From JBGPIT01 sp041485125 (GTDB taxonomy: Bacteria > Desulfobacterota > Binatia > UTPRO1), in assembly GCA_041485125.1 (NCBI GenBank), contig JBGPIT010000217.1, positions 1 through 8,626 of the forward strand: 8,626 nucleotides of DNA, read 5' to 3'. Both the position numbers and the translations under genes were made by a program. The notes beneath the pieces were generated by a model, which saw only the letters and a program-made list of their open reading frames with translations, was not told the origin of the DNA and ran no database searches. Within the stretch, counting starts at the first letter, position 1; every line of letters begins with the position of its first letter. Below are positions 1 through 6,080 of the stretch, piece after piece.

Positions 1-44
1 AGCACGCCGGGGAACAGAACCCGCGTTGCGTTGATCCGCTGCAT
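1..44 (-). CDS. Start of an unidentified gene, cut off by the window edge
   Basis: An ATG at 42-44 on the minus strand is preceded by a strong Shine-Dalgarno sequence (GGAGGG, complement of 52-57) 7 nt upstream. The frame stays open to the window edge and gives 14 residues, MQRINATRVLFPGV. This is too little to name a family. The ribosome binding site is the main support for a real start. The gene is separated from the transporter gene upstream by more than 500 bases and probably has its own promoter within 45-558. Confidence 0.55.
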   Translation of the reverse strand, partial: MQRINATRVLFPGV

Positions 45-558
45 GGCAAGACCCTCCTTCCTGCGTGGGGACGACCGCTGCCCACACAGGTGAGGTTGCA
101 AGAAGCGGTGGGTCGTCGCTGGCCCCGTCGCATGAGAAACTGTCGGCTGTCAAGAAAAAACTCAAAGCGACGGCCTGCGACCGGGCTGGACAGGAAAGTT
201 ACTGATCGAGGACGACCACGGCGACGTGCAGATCGTCGTTCCCAACCGCATGATCTTGCGGTTCGACTACGCGGATTCAGAGTACGTACTCGCCGCACCC
301 GCCGCGCCGCGATTTATCATCGCCTTACCCACGGAGCAGTCGTGTCGGAGCATTCTATGTCGGGGGCGCAAAAGGTCTCCGGCTTCTGATCGTCGCGGTC
401 ACTTCTGCGTCATTCTGGTGCATATGTATTCATTACGCTTGTGATTGGCGGACCCGTCTTATCGGAACACGATCAGTGCTGACCGGCGGGTAACTGATCA
501 ACACCGTCAGAGGGAACCGCGGCACCGACCGGGGTCTCTCCGAGCAGCGGCCGAATCC
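45..558. other. Long intergenic stretch, possibly with decayed coding sequence
   Basis: No open frame here has both a plausible start and a recognisable product. Base composition is visibly less GC-rich than the flanking genes. On the plus strand, one frame reads like protein around 136-345 (includes GKLLIEDDHGDVQIVV and RFDYADSEYVLAAP), but it is preceded by an in-frame TGA at 133-135. Another frame reads EKLSAVKKKLKATA over roughly 135-177 and then stops. This could be a frameshifted remnant or chance. A 7-bp inverted repeat (GATCAGT 471-477, ACTGATC 493-499) lies in the half nearer the transporter gene. On the minus strand a perfect TTGACA (complement of 148-153) has no good -10 box at the right distance. 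The promoter of the gene at position 44 presumably lies here but cannot be fixed. Confidence 0.5.
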
Positions 559-891
559 TCACAGGCGCCTTTGACCGTAGTAGATGACGGCGCTCCCCAA
601 GAGCACGACCGCGAGCCCGATCCACGTCGTCTGGCCGACGCGCTCGTCGAAGAATACGCGACCGCAGAGGACGCTGATGATGGCGAAGACACCGACGTAC
701 GCGCCGAGCAAGGTCGAAAAATCCAGCGCCAGCTGGTTGACGACGATGCCGTACGACCCGAGCGTGACGAACCCCGCGACGACGAGCATCGGGCCGGCGG
801 CCGTGAGCCCGCGACGGATCAGCGCGTCCCCGCCGACCTCGAGGGCAGCGGCGACGACCATCACGAATAATTGGACCCATGTATTTCCCAT
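559..891 (-). CDS. Small multidrug resistance (SMR/EmrE-like) membrane protein
   Basis: This is a 110-residue, very hydrophobic protein with about four membrane spans (roughly residues 6-25, 33-52, 57-78 and 88-106), which matches the size and layout of SMR transporters within the drug/metabolite transporter superfamily. Glu18 in the first span (in LEVGGDALIRRGL) sits where the family's proton/substrate-coupling glutamate is found (ALEVxG-type motif). The ending FDERVGQTTWIGLAVVLLG also resembles the last loop and helix of SMR/EamA proteins. The ATG at 889-891 was chosen over longer readings because GAGGAG (complement of 899-904) lies 7 nt upstream. That site overlaps the stop codon of the kinase remnant upstream, so the two were once, or still are, cotranscribed. 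SMR proteins usually act as dual-topology dimers exporting cations or guanidinium-like compounds. The substrate here is unknown, and a half-size EamA-type permease is an alternative. Confidence 0.75.
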   Translation of the reverse strand: MGNTWVQLFVMVVAAALEVGGDALIRRGLTAAGPMLVVAGFVTLGSYGIVVNQLALDFSTLLGAYVGVFAIISVLCGRVFFDERVGQTTWIGLAVVLLGSAVIYYGQRRL

Positions 892-902
892 GCGCGAGCT
901 CC

Positions 903-1112
903 TCAGTACCGCTGCGAGACGGCACACACGATGACGCTGCTGACGGCGAGGAGGCCGAACCCGATCGAGACCGGACGCCACCACCATGGCCCGGTGTGCG
1001 CGGGCCCGGCGCGCGTGCGGCTCACGACACTCGAGGGATATGCCAGCGCTTCACGCAGCTCGAAGGCGCTCTCGAAGCGATCCTGCGGGTTGGGTTCGAG
1101 GGCAATGATCAA
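903..1112 (-). pseudogene. C-terminal remnant of a serine/threonine protein kinase
   Basis: About 69 residues are open. The beginning, LIIALEPNPQDRFESAFELR, is the usual end of a bacterial Hanks-type Ser/Thr kinase domain (the ALExxPxxRF...A.ELR segment of the last lobe). A proline- and arginine-containing linker and one hydrophobic segment (VSIGFGLLAVSSVIVCAV) follow, the membrane anchor expected near the C terminus. The first roughly 250 residues of the kinase, including the ATP-binding lysine and the HRD/DFG motifs, are absent. Upstream in frame the sequence runs straight into the tRNA-Ser gene and meets a stop at 1155-1157. Homology therefore begins within about 5 bases of the tRNA 3' end. 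The only possible start is a TTG at 1110-1112 without a ribosome binding site, so I call it a truncated, non-functional kinase. Its stop overlaps the ribosome binding site of the SMR gene. Confidence 0.75.
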
Positions 1113-1230
1113 GGAACGGAGAGGGGGGGATTCGAACCCCCGGAGGCCGAAGCCTCACACGATTTCGAGTCGTGCCGTTTCAACCGGGCTCACGCACCTC
1201 TCCATGCACCGCCGCAGATTCTCCGTTCCT
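1112..1230. repeat. 11-bp perfect inverted repeat flanking the tRNA-Ser gene
   Basis: AGGAACGGAGA at 1112-1122 and its exact complement TCTCCGTTCCT at 1220-1230 enclose the tRNA. The inner copy overlaps the last five bases of the tRNA acceptor stem, its discriminator and the first trailing bases, and reaches the junction with the kinase remnant. The outer copy overlaps the proposed -10 box. Eleven matching bases are more than the acceptor stem alone explains. Confidence 0.7.
1117..1203 (-). tRNA. tRNA-Ser, anticodon CGA
   Basis: The 87-nt gene folds into a full class II cloverleaf. The acceptor stem GGAGAGG (1203-1197) pairs with CCTCTCC (1124-1118), with G at the discriminator position (1117), as is usual for serine tRNAs. 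The anticodon stem CACGA/TCGTG encloses the loop CTCGAAA, with anticodon CGA at 1167-1165, reading UCG codons. The long variable arm is GAGGC-TTCG-GCCTC. The T arm is a perfect GGGGG/CCCCC stem around TTCGAAT. The 3' CCA is not encoded; the next bases are TTC. The UCG-reading serine tRNA fits the high GC of the genome. Confidence 0.97.
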
Positions 1231-1254
1231 AGCGCGGATGACGGAGGATGCCAA
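1226..1254 (-). promoter_or_regulatory. Likely sigma-70-type promoter of the tRNA-Ser gene
   Basis: TTGGCA (complement of 1249-1254) matches the -35 consensus at 5 of 6 positions. It is followed by exactly 17 nt and TAGGAA (complement of 1226-1231), a weak -10 box with 3 of 6 matches. Transcription would start near 1219, giving a leader of about 15-18 nt before the tRNA. The position is as expected for a tRNA gene with its own promoter, between the end of the membrane-protein gene and the tRNA. The weak -10 limits confidence. Confidence 0.4.
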
Positions 1255-1289
1255 CTCACGCCGGCCGCCCGGAGGCGTCCGCGTGCTCT

Positions 1290-2192
1290 TCACGTGCCCT
1301 GGATCCTCAACATCGATCGCATCGAGGGCACGCGCCCGAGTTGGTAGAGGAAGACTTGGTACGTCACGAGGATCCGCCACCACGCCCACAGCGCCAGCGC
1401 CGTCAGGAGCGACCCCGCCAGCGGCAGTGTCAGCAACGCGCACCGTACGTCGGCCGACATCGCACCGGTCAATGCGACTGTCGTCCCGGCGCCGAGGACG
1501 ATCCCGAAGAACAGAAGCAACCACCACGGCAGCGGATCGCATCGCAGTCGCATCGCCAGGTGATGCTCGCGATGGCTGGCGCCCGCATTTTCCCAGAAGC
1601 CCGCGAGATCGCGCGGCGACTCGATCAGCCGCGAACGGCGGTCTACGATGCGGCGGCCGCTTCGACGTGGCGCCCACGGGTCCCACGTGACCAAGACCGC
1701 GACCGACGCGTAGGCAAGCCCGATCGCGAGGAGAACGCCCGCGCTCATGGGCCGGTCGGCGGCAAGACGCAGCATCGCGCTGGCCGTCAGCGCCGGCATG
1801 TACACACCCAATGCGCGCGCGATCCTCATCCGGGAGCGCAAGTAGTCGAGATATCCGAGCGAGGACTCCTTCGCGTTCTCTGAAACGAGGGCTCGGAGTG
1901 CGCCCTCCGGGAAGGGATCCGTGTCCGTGAGTGGCGCCTTCAAGTATCGGCACCACGTCAGCCGGAGGCGCACGCGCTTCTCGAGACCGCTGGTGATGGT
2001 GTCGGCGAGTCGATCGAACGGGACGCCCACTAGGTAGCCGACGGCGGCGAGAGCGACCGTCAGCGACGCCACATCCTTGACCGCGATCGATCCCCAGCCA
2101 GCGTCCGGCGTCGGTACGAACGGAAGCGCGAGCACCGCCATGACGAGCAATCCGGTCAGGACCTGCTCGATGAGGATCTCCGTCGTGCTCAT
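1290..2192 (-). CDS. Multi-pass membrane protein of unknown function
   Basis: This 300-residue protein starts with MSTTEILIEQ. The ATG (2190-2192) overlaps the NUDIX stop codon as ATGA, which argues for translational coupling and against a longer start. Hydrophobic spans are visible at roughly residues 10-27, 41-58, 131-170 (one or two spans), 228-250 and 254-280. A charged soluble stretch of about 70 residues (about 60-130, rich in Arg, Glu and Leu) sits between the second and third spans. A second soluble loop (about 175-225) contains AGFWENAGASHREHHLAMRL. The C terminus is short and cytoplasmic-looking (MLRIQGT). I recognise no family, catalytic motif or transport signature. It is the last gene of the NHEJ cluster, followed by the tRNA-Ser gene. 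A role in DNA repair cannot be claimed from position alone. Confidence 0.8.
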   Translation of the reverse strand: MSTTEILIEQVLTGLLVMAVLALPFVPTPDAGWGSIAVKDVASLTVALAAVGYLVGVPFDRLADTITSGLEKRVRLRLTWCRYLKAPLTDTDPFPEGALRALVSENAKESSLGYLDYLRSRMRIARALGVYMPALTASAMLRLAADRPMSAGVLLAIGLAYASVAVLVTWDPWAPRRSGRRIVDRRSRLIESPRDLAGFWENAGASHREHHLAMRLRCDPLPWWLLLFFGIVLGAGTTVALTGAMSADVRCALLTLPLAGSLLTALALWAWWRILVTYQVFLYQLGRVPSMRSMLRIQGT

Positions 2193-2617
2193 CCACCCCT
2201 CGAGCCGAGCAGGCGGTTCGCCGTGTCGAGAAGCACGCGTTGATCCTCGAAGGTGAGACGCGCGCGCGCGTGCTCGTACGGCAGCCACGCAATGGCGCGG
2301 TCTTCGATCGCGGCCACCGCGCCGCGCTCTCGCATGAGATAGAAGCGCGCGGTGACGGCGCCGCGCGGCGCGACGAACTCGGAGTCGCCGACGGCCTCGA
2401 TGACCTCGGCGTCGACGCCCGCCTCCTCTTGGACCTCGCGGACGGCGGTCTCCTCCGGTGTCTCACCGGGCTCGATGTGGCCTTTCGGCAGGACCCAGTC
2501 GTCGGGATTGGTGGCGGATTGGACGACCAGAAAGGACGGAGCCGCCGTCGCGGGACGGAAGACGACGCCGCCGGCATGCGAGAGCTTCTTCACGTCGCCA
2601 GGCGTAACCCAAACCAT
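2189..2617 (-). CDS. NUDIX hydrolase
   Basis: A 142-residue single-domain protein, normal for the family. The complete NUDIX box G-x5-E-x7-REUxEExGU is present at residues 46-68: Gly46, Glu52, Arg60, Glu61, Glu64, Glu65 and Gly67. The REVQEEAG core supplies the metal-binding glutamates. The N-terminal SHAGGVVFRP strand and WVLPKGHIEPGE are typical of MutT/diadenosine polyphosphate-type members. Such enzymes hydrolyse nucleoside diphosphates linked to another group, but the substrate cannot be read from sequence. The ATG at 2615-2617 is preceded by a near-perfect TAAGGAGGT (complement of 2632-2640), though at a long spacing (about 14-15 nt). The GTG for Val9 is a later alternative. It starts 27 nt after ligD-pol and overlaps the membrane gene by 4 nt, so it belongs to the ku-ligD operon. 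A role in cleaning or regenerating nucleotides for end filling is possible but is inference. Confidence 0.93.
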   Translation of the reverse strand: MVWVTPGDVKKLSHAGGVVFRPATAAPSFLVVQSATNPDDWVLPKGHIEPGETPEETAVREVQEEAGVDAEVIEAVGDSEFVAPRGAVTARFYLMRERGAVAAIEDRAIAWLPYEHARARLTFEDQRVLLDTANRLLGSRGG

Positions 2618-2644
2618 GTGCCGGCCGCCAGACCTCCTTACCGC

Positions 2645-3676
2645 TCAGCGCACGAGTGGCGTCAGATCGAAGCGATTCTTCGAATCGAGCAACGGCGCCC
2701 ACAGATCGCCGATCTTGGCGATGCGCGCCGGCACGTTGTCGATGCGGAAATCCTCGAGCGCGATCCCGGCGCCGAGCTCGCGCCAGCTGACCGGCGTCGA
2801 CACACCCGCGAAGGACGTCGGCCGCACGGAGTAGACCGACGCGAGCGTGCGGCCCCAGGCGTTTTGGTTGTAGTCGATGAGCACCCGCCCGGCCGGGCGG
2901 CTCCCGAGCTTGTAGACCGCGGTCATGAGCGTGGGATGGCGGGCGGCGGTCTCGACGGCGATCGTCTTGGTGACCGTCCAGACGTCCTTCTGCGTCGGAC
3001 CGCGAACGATCGGCACGTAGATGTGGACGCCCTTCGACCCGGTCGTCTTCACGTAGCTCGGCATGCCGAGATCGTCGAGGACGGCGTGGACGATCTCGGC
3101 ACTCTCGAGCACCTTCGCGAACGGCGCCGTCCCGGGATCGAGGTCGAAGTGCAGGTAGTCGGGTCGGTCGACGTCGTCGCAGCGCGCGTACCATTGATTG
3201 AGGTCGATGCAGCCGAGGTTCACGAGCCACATGAGCGAGGCGACGTCCTGGATCACGGGGAAGTCGATGACGTTGCCGGACGAATGCTCGATCGAGCAGA
3301 TCTCGATCCACTCCGGGCGCGGCGTCGGCGCGCGCTTCATGAAGAACGACTCGCCCTCCGCCCCGTTCGGGTAGCGCCGCATCACCATCGCCCGGTCTCG
3401 AATGTGCGGCAGCAGCACCGGCGCGATCTCGACGTAGTAGCGGACGAGGTCGCCCTTGGTGATGCCGAGCTTCGGCCAGAACGGCTTGCCGAGATTGGTG
3501 AGCTTCACCCGACGATCGCCGAGGACGATGATCACCTCGGGCGCGTCGCGCGGGATGAGCTCGGCGGCGCGGGCCGAGGCCGCGAGCTCGACGCCGCCCG
3601 CAACGATCGTCCGCGTCGCCGGGTGGTGGTCGCGTGTGGCGCGGGTGGGCGGCGCGGATCGGGACGCGCCCGCCAT
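2645..3676 (-). CDS. ligD: LigD polymerase domain (stand-alone NHEJ primase-polymerase)
   Basis: This 343-residue protein is the archaeo-eukaryotic-primase-like polymerase module of LigD without ligase or phosphoesterase domains. It starts at MAGASRSAPP; the ATG shares one base with the upstream stop (TGATG), which makes longer readings unlikely. A poorly conserved leader of about 45 residues precedes VKLTNLGKPFWPKLGITKGD (57-76), the domain's usual opening. The metal-binding pair Asp178 and Asp180 is in LHFDLDPG, the nucleotide-binding Ser214/His218 in TTGSKGVHIYVP, and the third acidic residue Asp268 in VLIDYNQNAWGRT. All catalytic elements are therefore present. Known homologues fill gaps and add nucleotides, often ribonucleotides, at double-strand ends held by Ku. 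A ligase must come from elsewhere in the genome. It sits two genes from ku and is coupled to the HTH/TPR gene. Confidence 0.95.
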   Translation of the reverse strand: MAGASRSAPPTRATRDHHPATRTIVAGGVELAASARAAELIPRDAPEVIIVLGDRRVKLTNLGKPFWPKLGITKGDLVRYYVEIAPVLLPHIRDRAMVMRRYPNGAEGESFFMKRAPTPRPEWIEICSIEHSSGNVIDFPVIQDVASLMWLVNLGCIDLNQWYARCDDVDRPDYLHFDLDPGTAPFAKVLESAEIVHAVLDDLGMPSYVKTTGSKGVHIYVPIVRGPTQKDVWTVTKTIAVETAARHPTLMTAVYKLGSRPAGRVLIDYNQNAWGRTLASVYSVRPTSFAGVSTPVSWRELGAGIALEDFRIDNVPARIAKIGDLWAPLLDSKNRFDLTPLVR

Positions 3677-4533
3677 CAACGGCTCCGTCGCTCGAGCCGC
3701 CGGTAGATCAGGAAGTGCCGGACGGCGTCGCGCTGGCGACCGGCCTGCTCGTAGAGCAGCGCCAGGTTGTAGTGGGCGTCGGCGAGATCCGGGTCGGCGC
3801 CGATCGCGCGCTCGTAGCACGGCAGGGCCTCCGCGCCGCGGTTGCAGTCCTCCAGCAAGACACCGAGGTTGTACCAGGCGAGCGCGCTGTGCGCGTCGCG
3901 CCGCGCCGCCTCGCGGTACTCGCGCTCGGCGCCGGGGAGGTCGCCGTCGGCGTGGAGCTGGCGGCCGTAGTCGATGCGCGCCGAGACGTGATCGGGATCG
4001 ACCTCGAGCGCGTGCTCATAGGCGGCACGCGCCTCGACCGGCGAGGTCTCTTCGAGCTCGATCGCGAGGTCGTACCATTCCTCGGCGGTGACGTCGCGAC
4101 GGCGGGGGCTGCGCGGCGGCGGCAGGCGCACGACCTTGCTCGCGCCCTTCAGCACCTGGCCGGCATCGAAGTTGAAGAGGAACTGGCCGGAGTCCGGCTG
4201 CCAGCGGCTGGCGCCGTCCCACGCGACGACGCGCTGGCCGTCGGCGTAGACGCTCAGCTCGGAGAGCGGCCGGTGGCCGATCTGGCGGCGCAGCGAGTCG
4301 AGGACGCGGCCGATCTGCGGCACCGGCACGCGCTTCTCGAGCAAGCCGCGCATGGTGCGGAGCAGGACCAGGTCGACGAAGTCGAAGCGGAGACGGCCAC
4401 GGCTGTCGCGCGTCGGCTGCAGCAACCCGGCGCCGACGCAGCGACGCAGGCGCTGCGCAGGCACGCCGATGATGCGCGCCACCTGCGCGGTATCGAAGCG
4501 GACGCGCGGCTCGGCGGCGCGTCGCTCGGGCAC
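3676..4533 (-). CDS. MerR-type HTH / tetratricopeptide repeat fusion protein
   Basis: A 285-residue protein in two parts. Residues 11-85 resemble a MerR-family DNA-binding domain: helix-turn-helix ARIIGVPAQRLRRCVGAGLL, a wing region SRGRLRFDFVD, then a second helical pair with LLEKRVPVPQIGRVLDSLRR. Residues 88-135 form a short strand-rich linker (VYADGQRVVAWDG, then a Phe/Asp-rich piece). Residues 152-283 carry about four tandem TPR units with typical W/Y-LG/A-Y...A...DP spacing (EEWYDLAIELEE, AWYNLGVLLEDCNRG, DAHYNLALLYEQAGR). The long dimerisation helix and ligand domain of classical MerR proteins are replaced by the TPR part. The start is GTG at 4531-4533, one base after the ku stop, and its own stop overlaps the ligD start. 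It may regulate the operon or act as an adaptor for Ku or LigD; neither is shown. Confidence 0.85.
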   Translation of the reverse strand: MPERRAAEPRVRFDTAQVARIIGVPAQRLRRCVGAGLLQPTRDSRGRLRFDFVDLVLLRTMRGLLEKRVPVPQIGRVLDSLRRQIGHRPLSELSVYADGQRVVAWDGASRWQPDSGQFLFNFDAGQVLKGASKVVRLPPPRSPRRRDVTAEEWYDLAIELEETSPVEARAAYEHALEVDPDHVSARIDYGRQLHADGDLPGAEREYREAARRDAHSALAWYNLGVLLEDCNRGAEALPCYERAIGADPDLADAHYNLALLYEQAGRQRDAVRHFLIYRRLERRSR

Positions 4534-4534
4534 G

Positions 4535-5422
4535 TCAGGACTTCTTGCGCGCCCGACGCTGCGGGCGCTCCGCCTCGCGCCGTGCGGCCGCGGCGGGTCG
4601 CCGGGACTCGCCCGCCTTCGCCTTCTCGGCCTTGCGCTCGCGGGTGCCGGTGCGGCCGAGGCTCTGCTTCAACGCTTCCATGAGATCGATCACCTGCGCC
4701 TTCGCCGCCGGCACCTCCGGAGCGACGATCTCCTCCCCCGCGACCTTGCGCTCGATCGCGGCCTTCACCCGATCGAGATACTCGTCCTTGTATTGCTCGG
4801 GGTCGAACTCGTCGCTCGAGAGCTGCTCGATCAGCTTACGGGCGAGCTCGATTTCGTTCTCGCGCAGCTTCACGTTGCCGTCGAGGGGGACGTCCTCGAA
4901 CTTCCGCACCTCGTTGGCGTAGTGCATGAGGTGCAGGATCAGGCCGCCGCCGTCGTAGGGGCGGATGATGACGACCTGCTCCTTGCCGTGGCTGGTGTAC
5001 TGCGCGACCGCGACCTTCTGCTCGCCGTCCATCGCCTCGCTGAGGAGACGGTATGCCTTCTCGGCACCGTGGTCCGGTCCGAGGTAGTGCGCGGCCTCGT
5101 AGTAGAGCGGGTCGACTTTCTCGAGCGGCACGAACTCGCGGATGTCGATCGAGCGATTCGCCTCCGCCTCGAGTGCCTTGATCTCCTGGTCGGTGAAGGT
5201 GACGTAGCGGTCCTTCGAGAACTGGAAGCCCTTCACGATCTCGTCGCGATCGACGACGCGCTCGTCGACGGGACACCAGAGCTGCTGCTTGATGCGGGAG
5301 CCGCAGGTCGCGTGGATCATGTTGAACGACACCCGCTCCGAATGCGTCGCGACGTAGAACTTCACCGGGATGGAGACCAGACCGAAGCTCAACGTCCCGG
5401 AACCGATCGATCGTGCCGCCAT
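4535..5422 (-). CDS. ku: Ku, DNA end-binding protein of bacterial NHEJ
   Basis: A 295-residue protein opening MAARSIGSGTLSFGLVSIPV, the hallmark start of bacterial Ku. Ku homodimers form a ring that threads onto double-strand DNA ends and recruits LigD. The core beta-barrel region is intact, including the conserved Cys40 (HATCGSRIKQQLWCP) with Cys50, and the segments VKGFQFSKDRYV and AVAQYTSHGKEQ. After EVRKFEDVP (about 200) comes the helical arm, followed by a tail from about 260 rich in Lys, Arg and Ala (ending RRARKKS). Such tails bind DNA and promote threading or bridging in other bacterial Ku proteins. The ATG at 5420-5422 was chosen because AGAGGAGG lies directly upstream; an in-frame GTG 21 bases earlier would bury that site. 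It is the first gene of the cluster, 84 nt after tadA. Confidence 0.97.
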   Translation of the reverse strand: MAARSIGSGTLSFGLVSIPVKFYVATHSERVSFNMIHATCGSRIKQQLWCPVDERVVDRDEIVKGFQFSKDRYVTFTDQEIKALEAEANRSIDIREFVPLEKVDPLYYEAAHYLGPDHGAEKAYRLLSEAMDGEQKVAVAQYTSHGKEQVVIIRPYDGGGLILHLMHYANEVRKFEDVPLDGNVKLRENEIELARKLIEQLSSDEFDPEQYKDEYLDRVKAAIERKVAGEEIVAPEVPAAKAQVIDLMEALKQSLGRTGTRERKAEKAKAGESRRPAAAARREAERPQRRARKKS

Positions 5423-5454
5423 GGCTCCTCCTCTCCAGGCCACGTAACCCCGCC

Positions 5455-5483
5455 ACCATACTCCGCCGTATCTGCCTAGTCGA
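5455..5483 (-). promoter_or_regulatory. Possible promoter of the ku operon
   Basis: In the 84-nt gap between tadA and ku, TCGACT (complement of 5478-5483) and TATGGT (complement of 5455-5460) are separated by exactly 17 nt. Each matches its sigma-70 consensus at 4 of 6 positions. The -10 box lies about 33 nt before the ku start. No other pair in the gap is better. Cotranscription from tadA remains possible. Confidence 0.35.
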
Positions 5484-5506
5484 TGATGAGACGATCGCGT
5501 CCGCTG

Positions 5507-5977
5507 TCATCCGGACGGCGCCGTCCCGCCGCGGCGCGCGGCGAAGAAGTCCCGTAGCAGCGCGCGACAGCGCTCCTCCTCGACGCCGGACACCACCGCG
5601 ATTCGATGATTCAGGCGCGCGTCCCGTGTGAGGTCGAAGAGCGACCCGGCCGCGCCGCTCTTCGGATCCATGCACCCGAAGACGAGCGTTGCAATGCGCG
5701 CATGCAGCGCCGCGCCGACGCACATCACGCACGGCTCGACGGTCGCATAGAGCGTGCAGCCGGGCAGACGATAGTTTCCGACCGTCTCGGCCGCGGCGCG
5801 AAGCGCGAGGATCTCGGCGTGCGCGGTTGGGTCGTGGCGCGCGATCGGCGCGTTGCCGGCGACGGCGAGGACGCGATCGTCCCGCACGACGACGGCGCCG
5901 ACCGGCACCTCGCCGCGCTCGCCGGCGCGCGCGGCCTCGGCGAGCGCAAGAGCCATCCAGCGCGCGTGCGTGTCCAT
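5507..5977 (-). CDS. tadA: tRNA-specific adenosine deaminase TadA
   Basis: A 156-residue enzyme that deaminates adenosine-34 of tRNA-Arg(ACG) to inosine, allowing one tRNA to read CGU, CGC and CGA. The zinc-binding cytidine-deaminase fold motifs are complete: His53 and the proton-shuttling Glu55 in TAHAEI, and Cys83 and Cys86 in EPCVMC. The N-terminal helix MDTHARWMALALAEAARAGE and EVPVGAVVV are typical of TadA. LVFGCMDPKSGAAGSLFDL is the conserved tail before the C-terminal helices (RCRALLRDFFAARR). Length is normal. The ATG at 5975-5977 has no clear Shine-Dalgarno sequence and no in-frame start close upstream, so translation may be weak or leaderless. The 141-nt gap to the gene before it contains a strong hairpin, so tadA probably has its own promoter. 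Proximity to ku is not a known functional link. Confidence 0.96.
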   Translation of the reverse strand: MDTHARWMALALAEAARAGERGEVPVGAVVVRDDRVLAVAGNAPIARHDPTAHAEILALRAAAETVGNYRLPGCTLYATVEPCVMCVGAALHARIATLVFGCMDPKSGAAGSLFDLTRDARLNHRIAVVSGVEEERCRALLRDFFAARRGGTAPSG

Positions 5978-6080
5978 CGCGAGTCCGCGATGCCCGACGG
6001 CGAATCGGGATGCAAACGCCGGCGACGAAGAAGTGGCAGAGGAGCGGTGTCGGAGCAGAGGAGTTCAGCCGGCTCGGCCA

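Noticed and set aside
148..153. Perfect minus-strand TTGACA as a promoter for the gene at position 44
   Set aside because: No -10-like hexamer is found 16-18 nt downstream, so the match alone is not enough.
471..499. Inverted repeat GATCAGT/ACTGATC as a terminator of the SMR gene
   Set aside because: The stem is only 7 bp with a 15-nt loop, has no T tract, and lies about 60 nt past the stop.
2256..2275. Alternating CG run
   Set aside because: It lies inside the NUDIX coding region and reflects Arg/Ala codons at high GC.
1180..2577. A 465-codon minus-strand frame over the NUDIX and membrane genes
   Set aside because: It is a shifted frame of two recognisable genes, and its Arg/Ser/Pro-rich translation is typical of a frame shadow.
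2240..3706. A 488-codon open frame on the plus strand
   Set aside because: It is antisense to ligD-pol and the NUDIX gene, rich in Arg, Asp and Glu, with no recognisable motif or ribosome binding site.
3677..3820. A longer N terminus for LigD-Pol starting at 3820
   Set aside because: It would overlap the TPR coding region by 145 bases and adds only an Arg/Ala-rich stretch. The TGATG junction gives a better start at 3676.
5423..5443. A longer Ku starting at a GTG at 5441-5443
   Set aside because: The extra residues MAWRGGA are encoded by the ribosome binding site of the ATG at 5422, and bacterial Ku normally begins with MA.RS.
3634..5479. Overlapping plus-strand open frames of 349 and 375 codons opposite the HTH/TPR and ku genes
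   Set aside because: Both are the complement of well-supported genes and give no domain.
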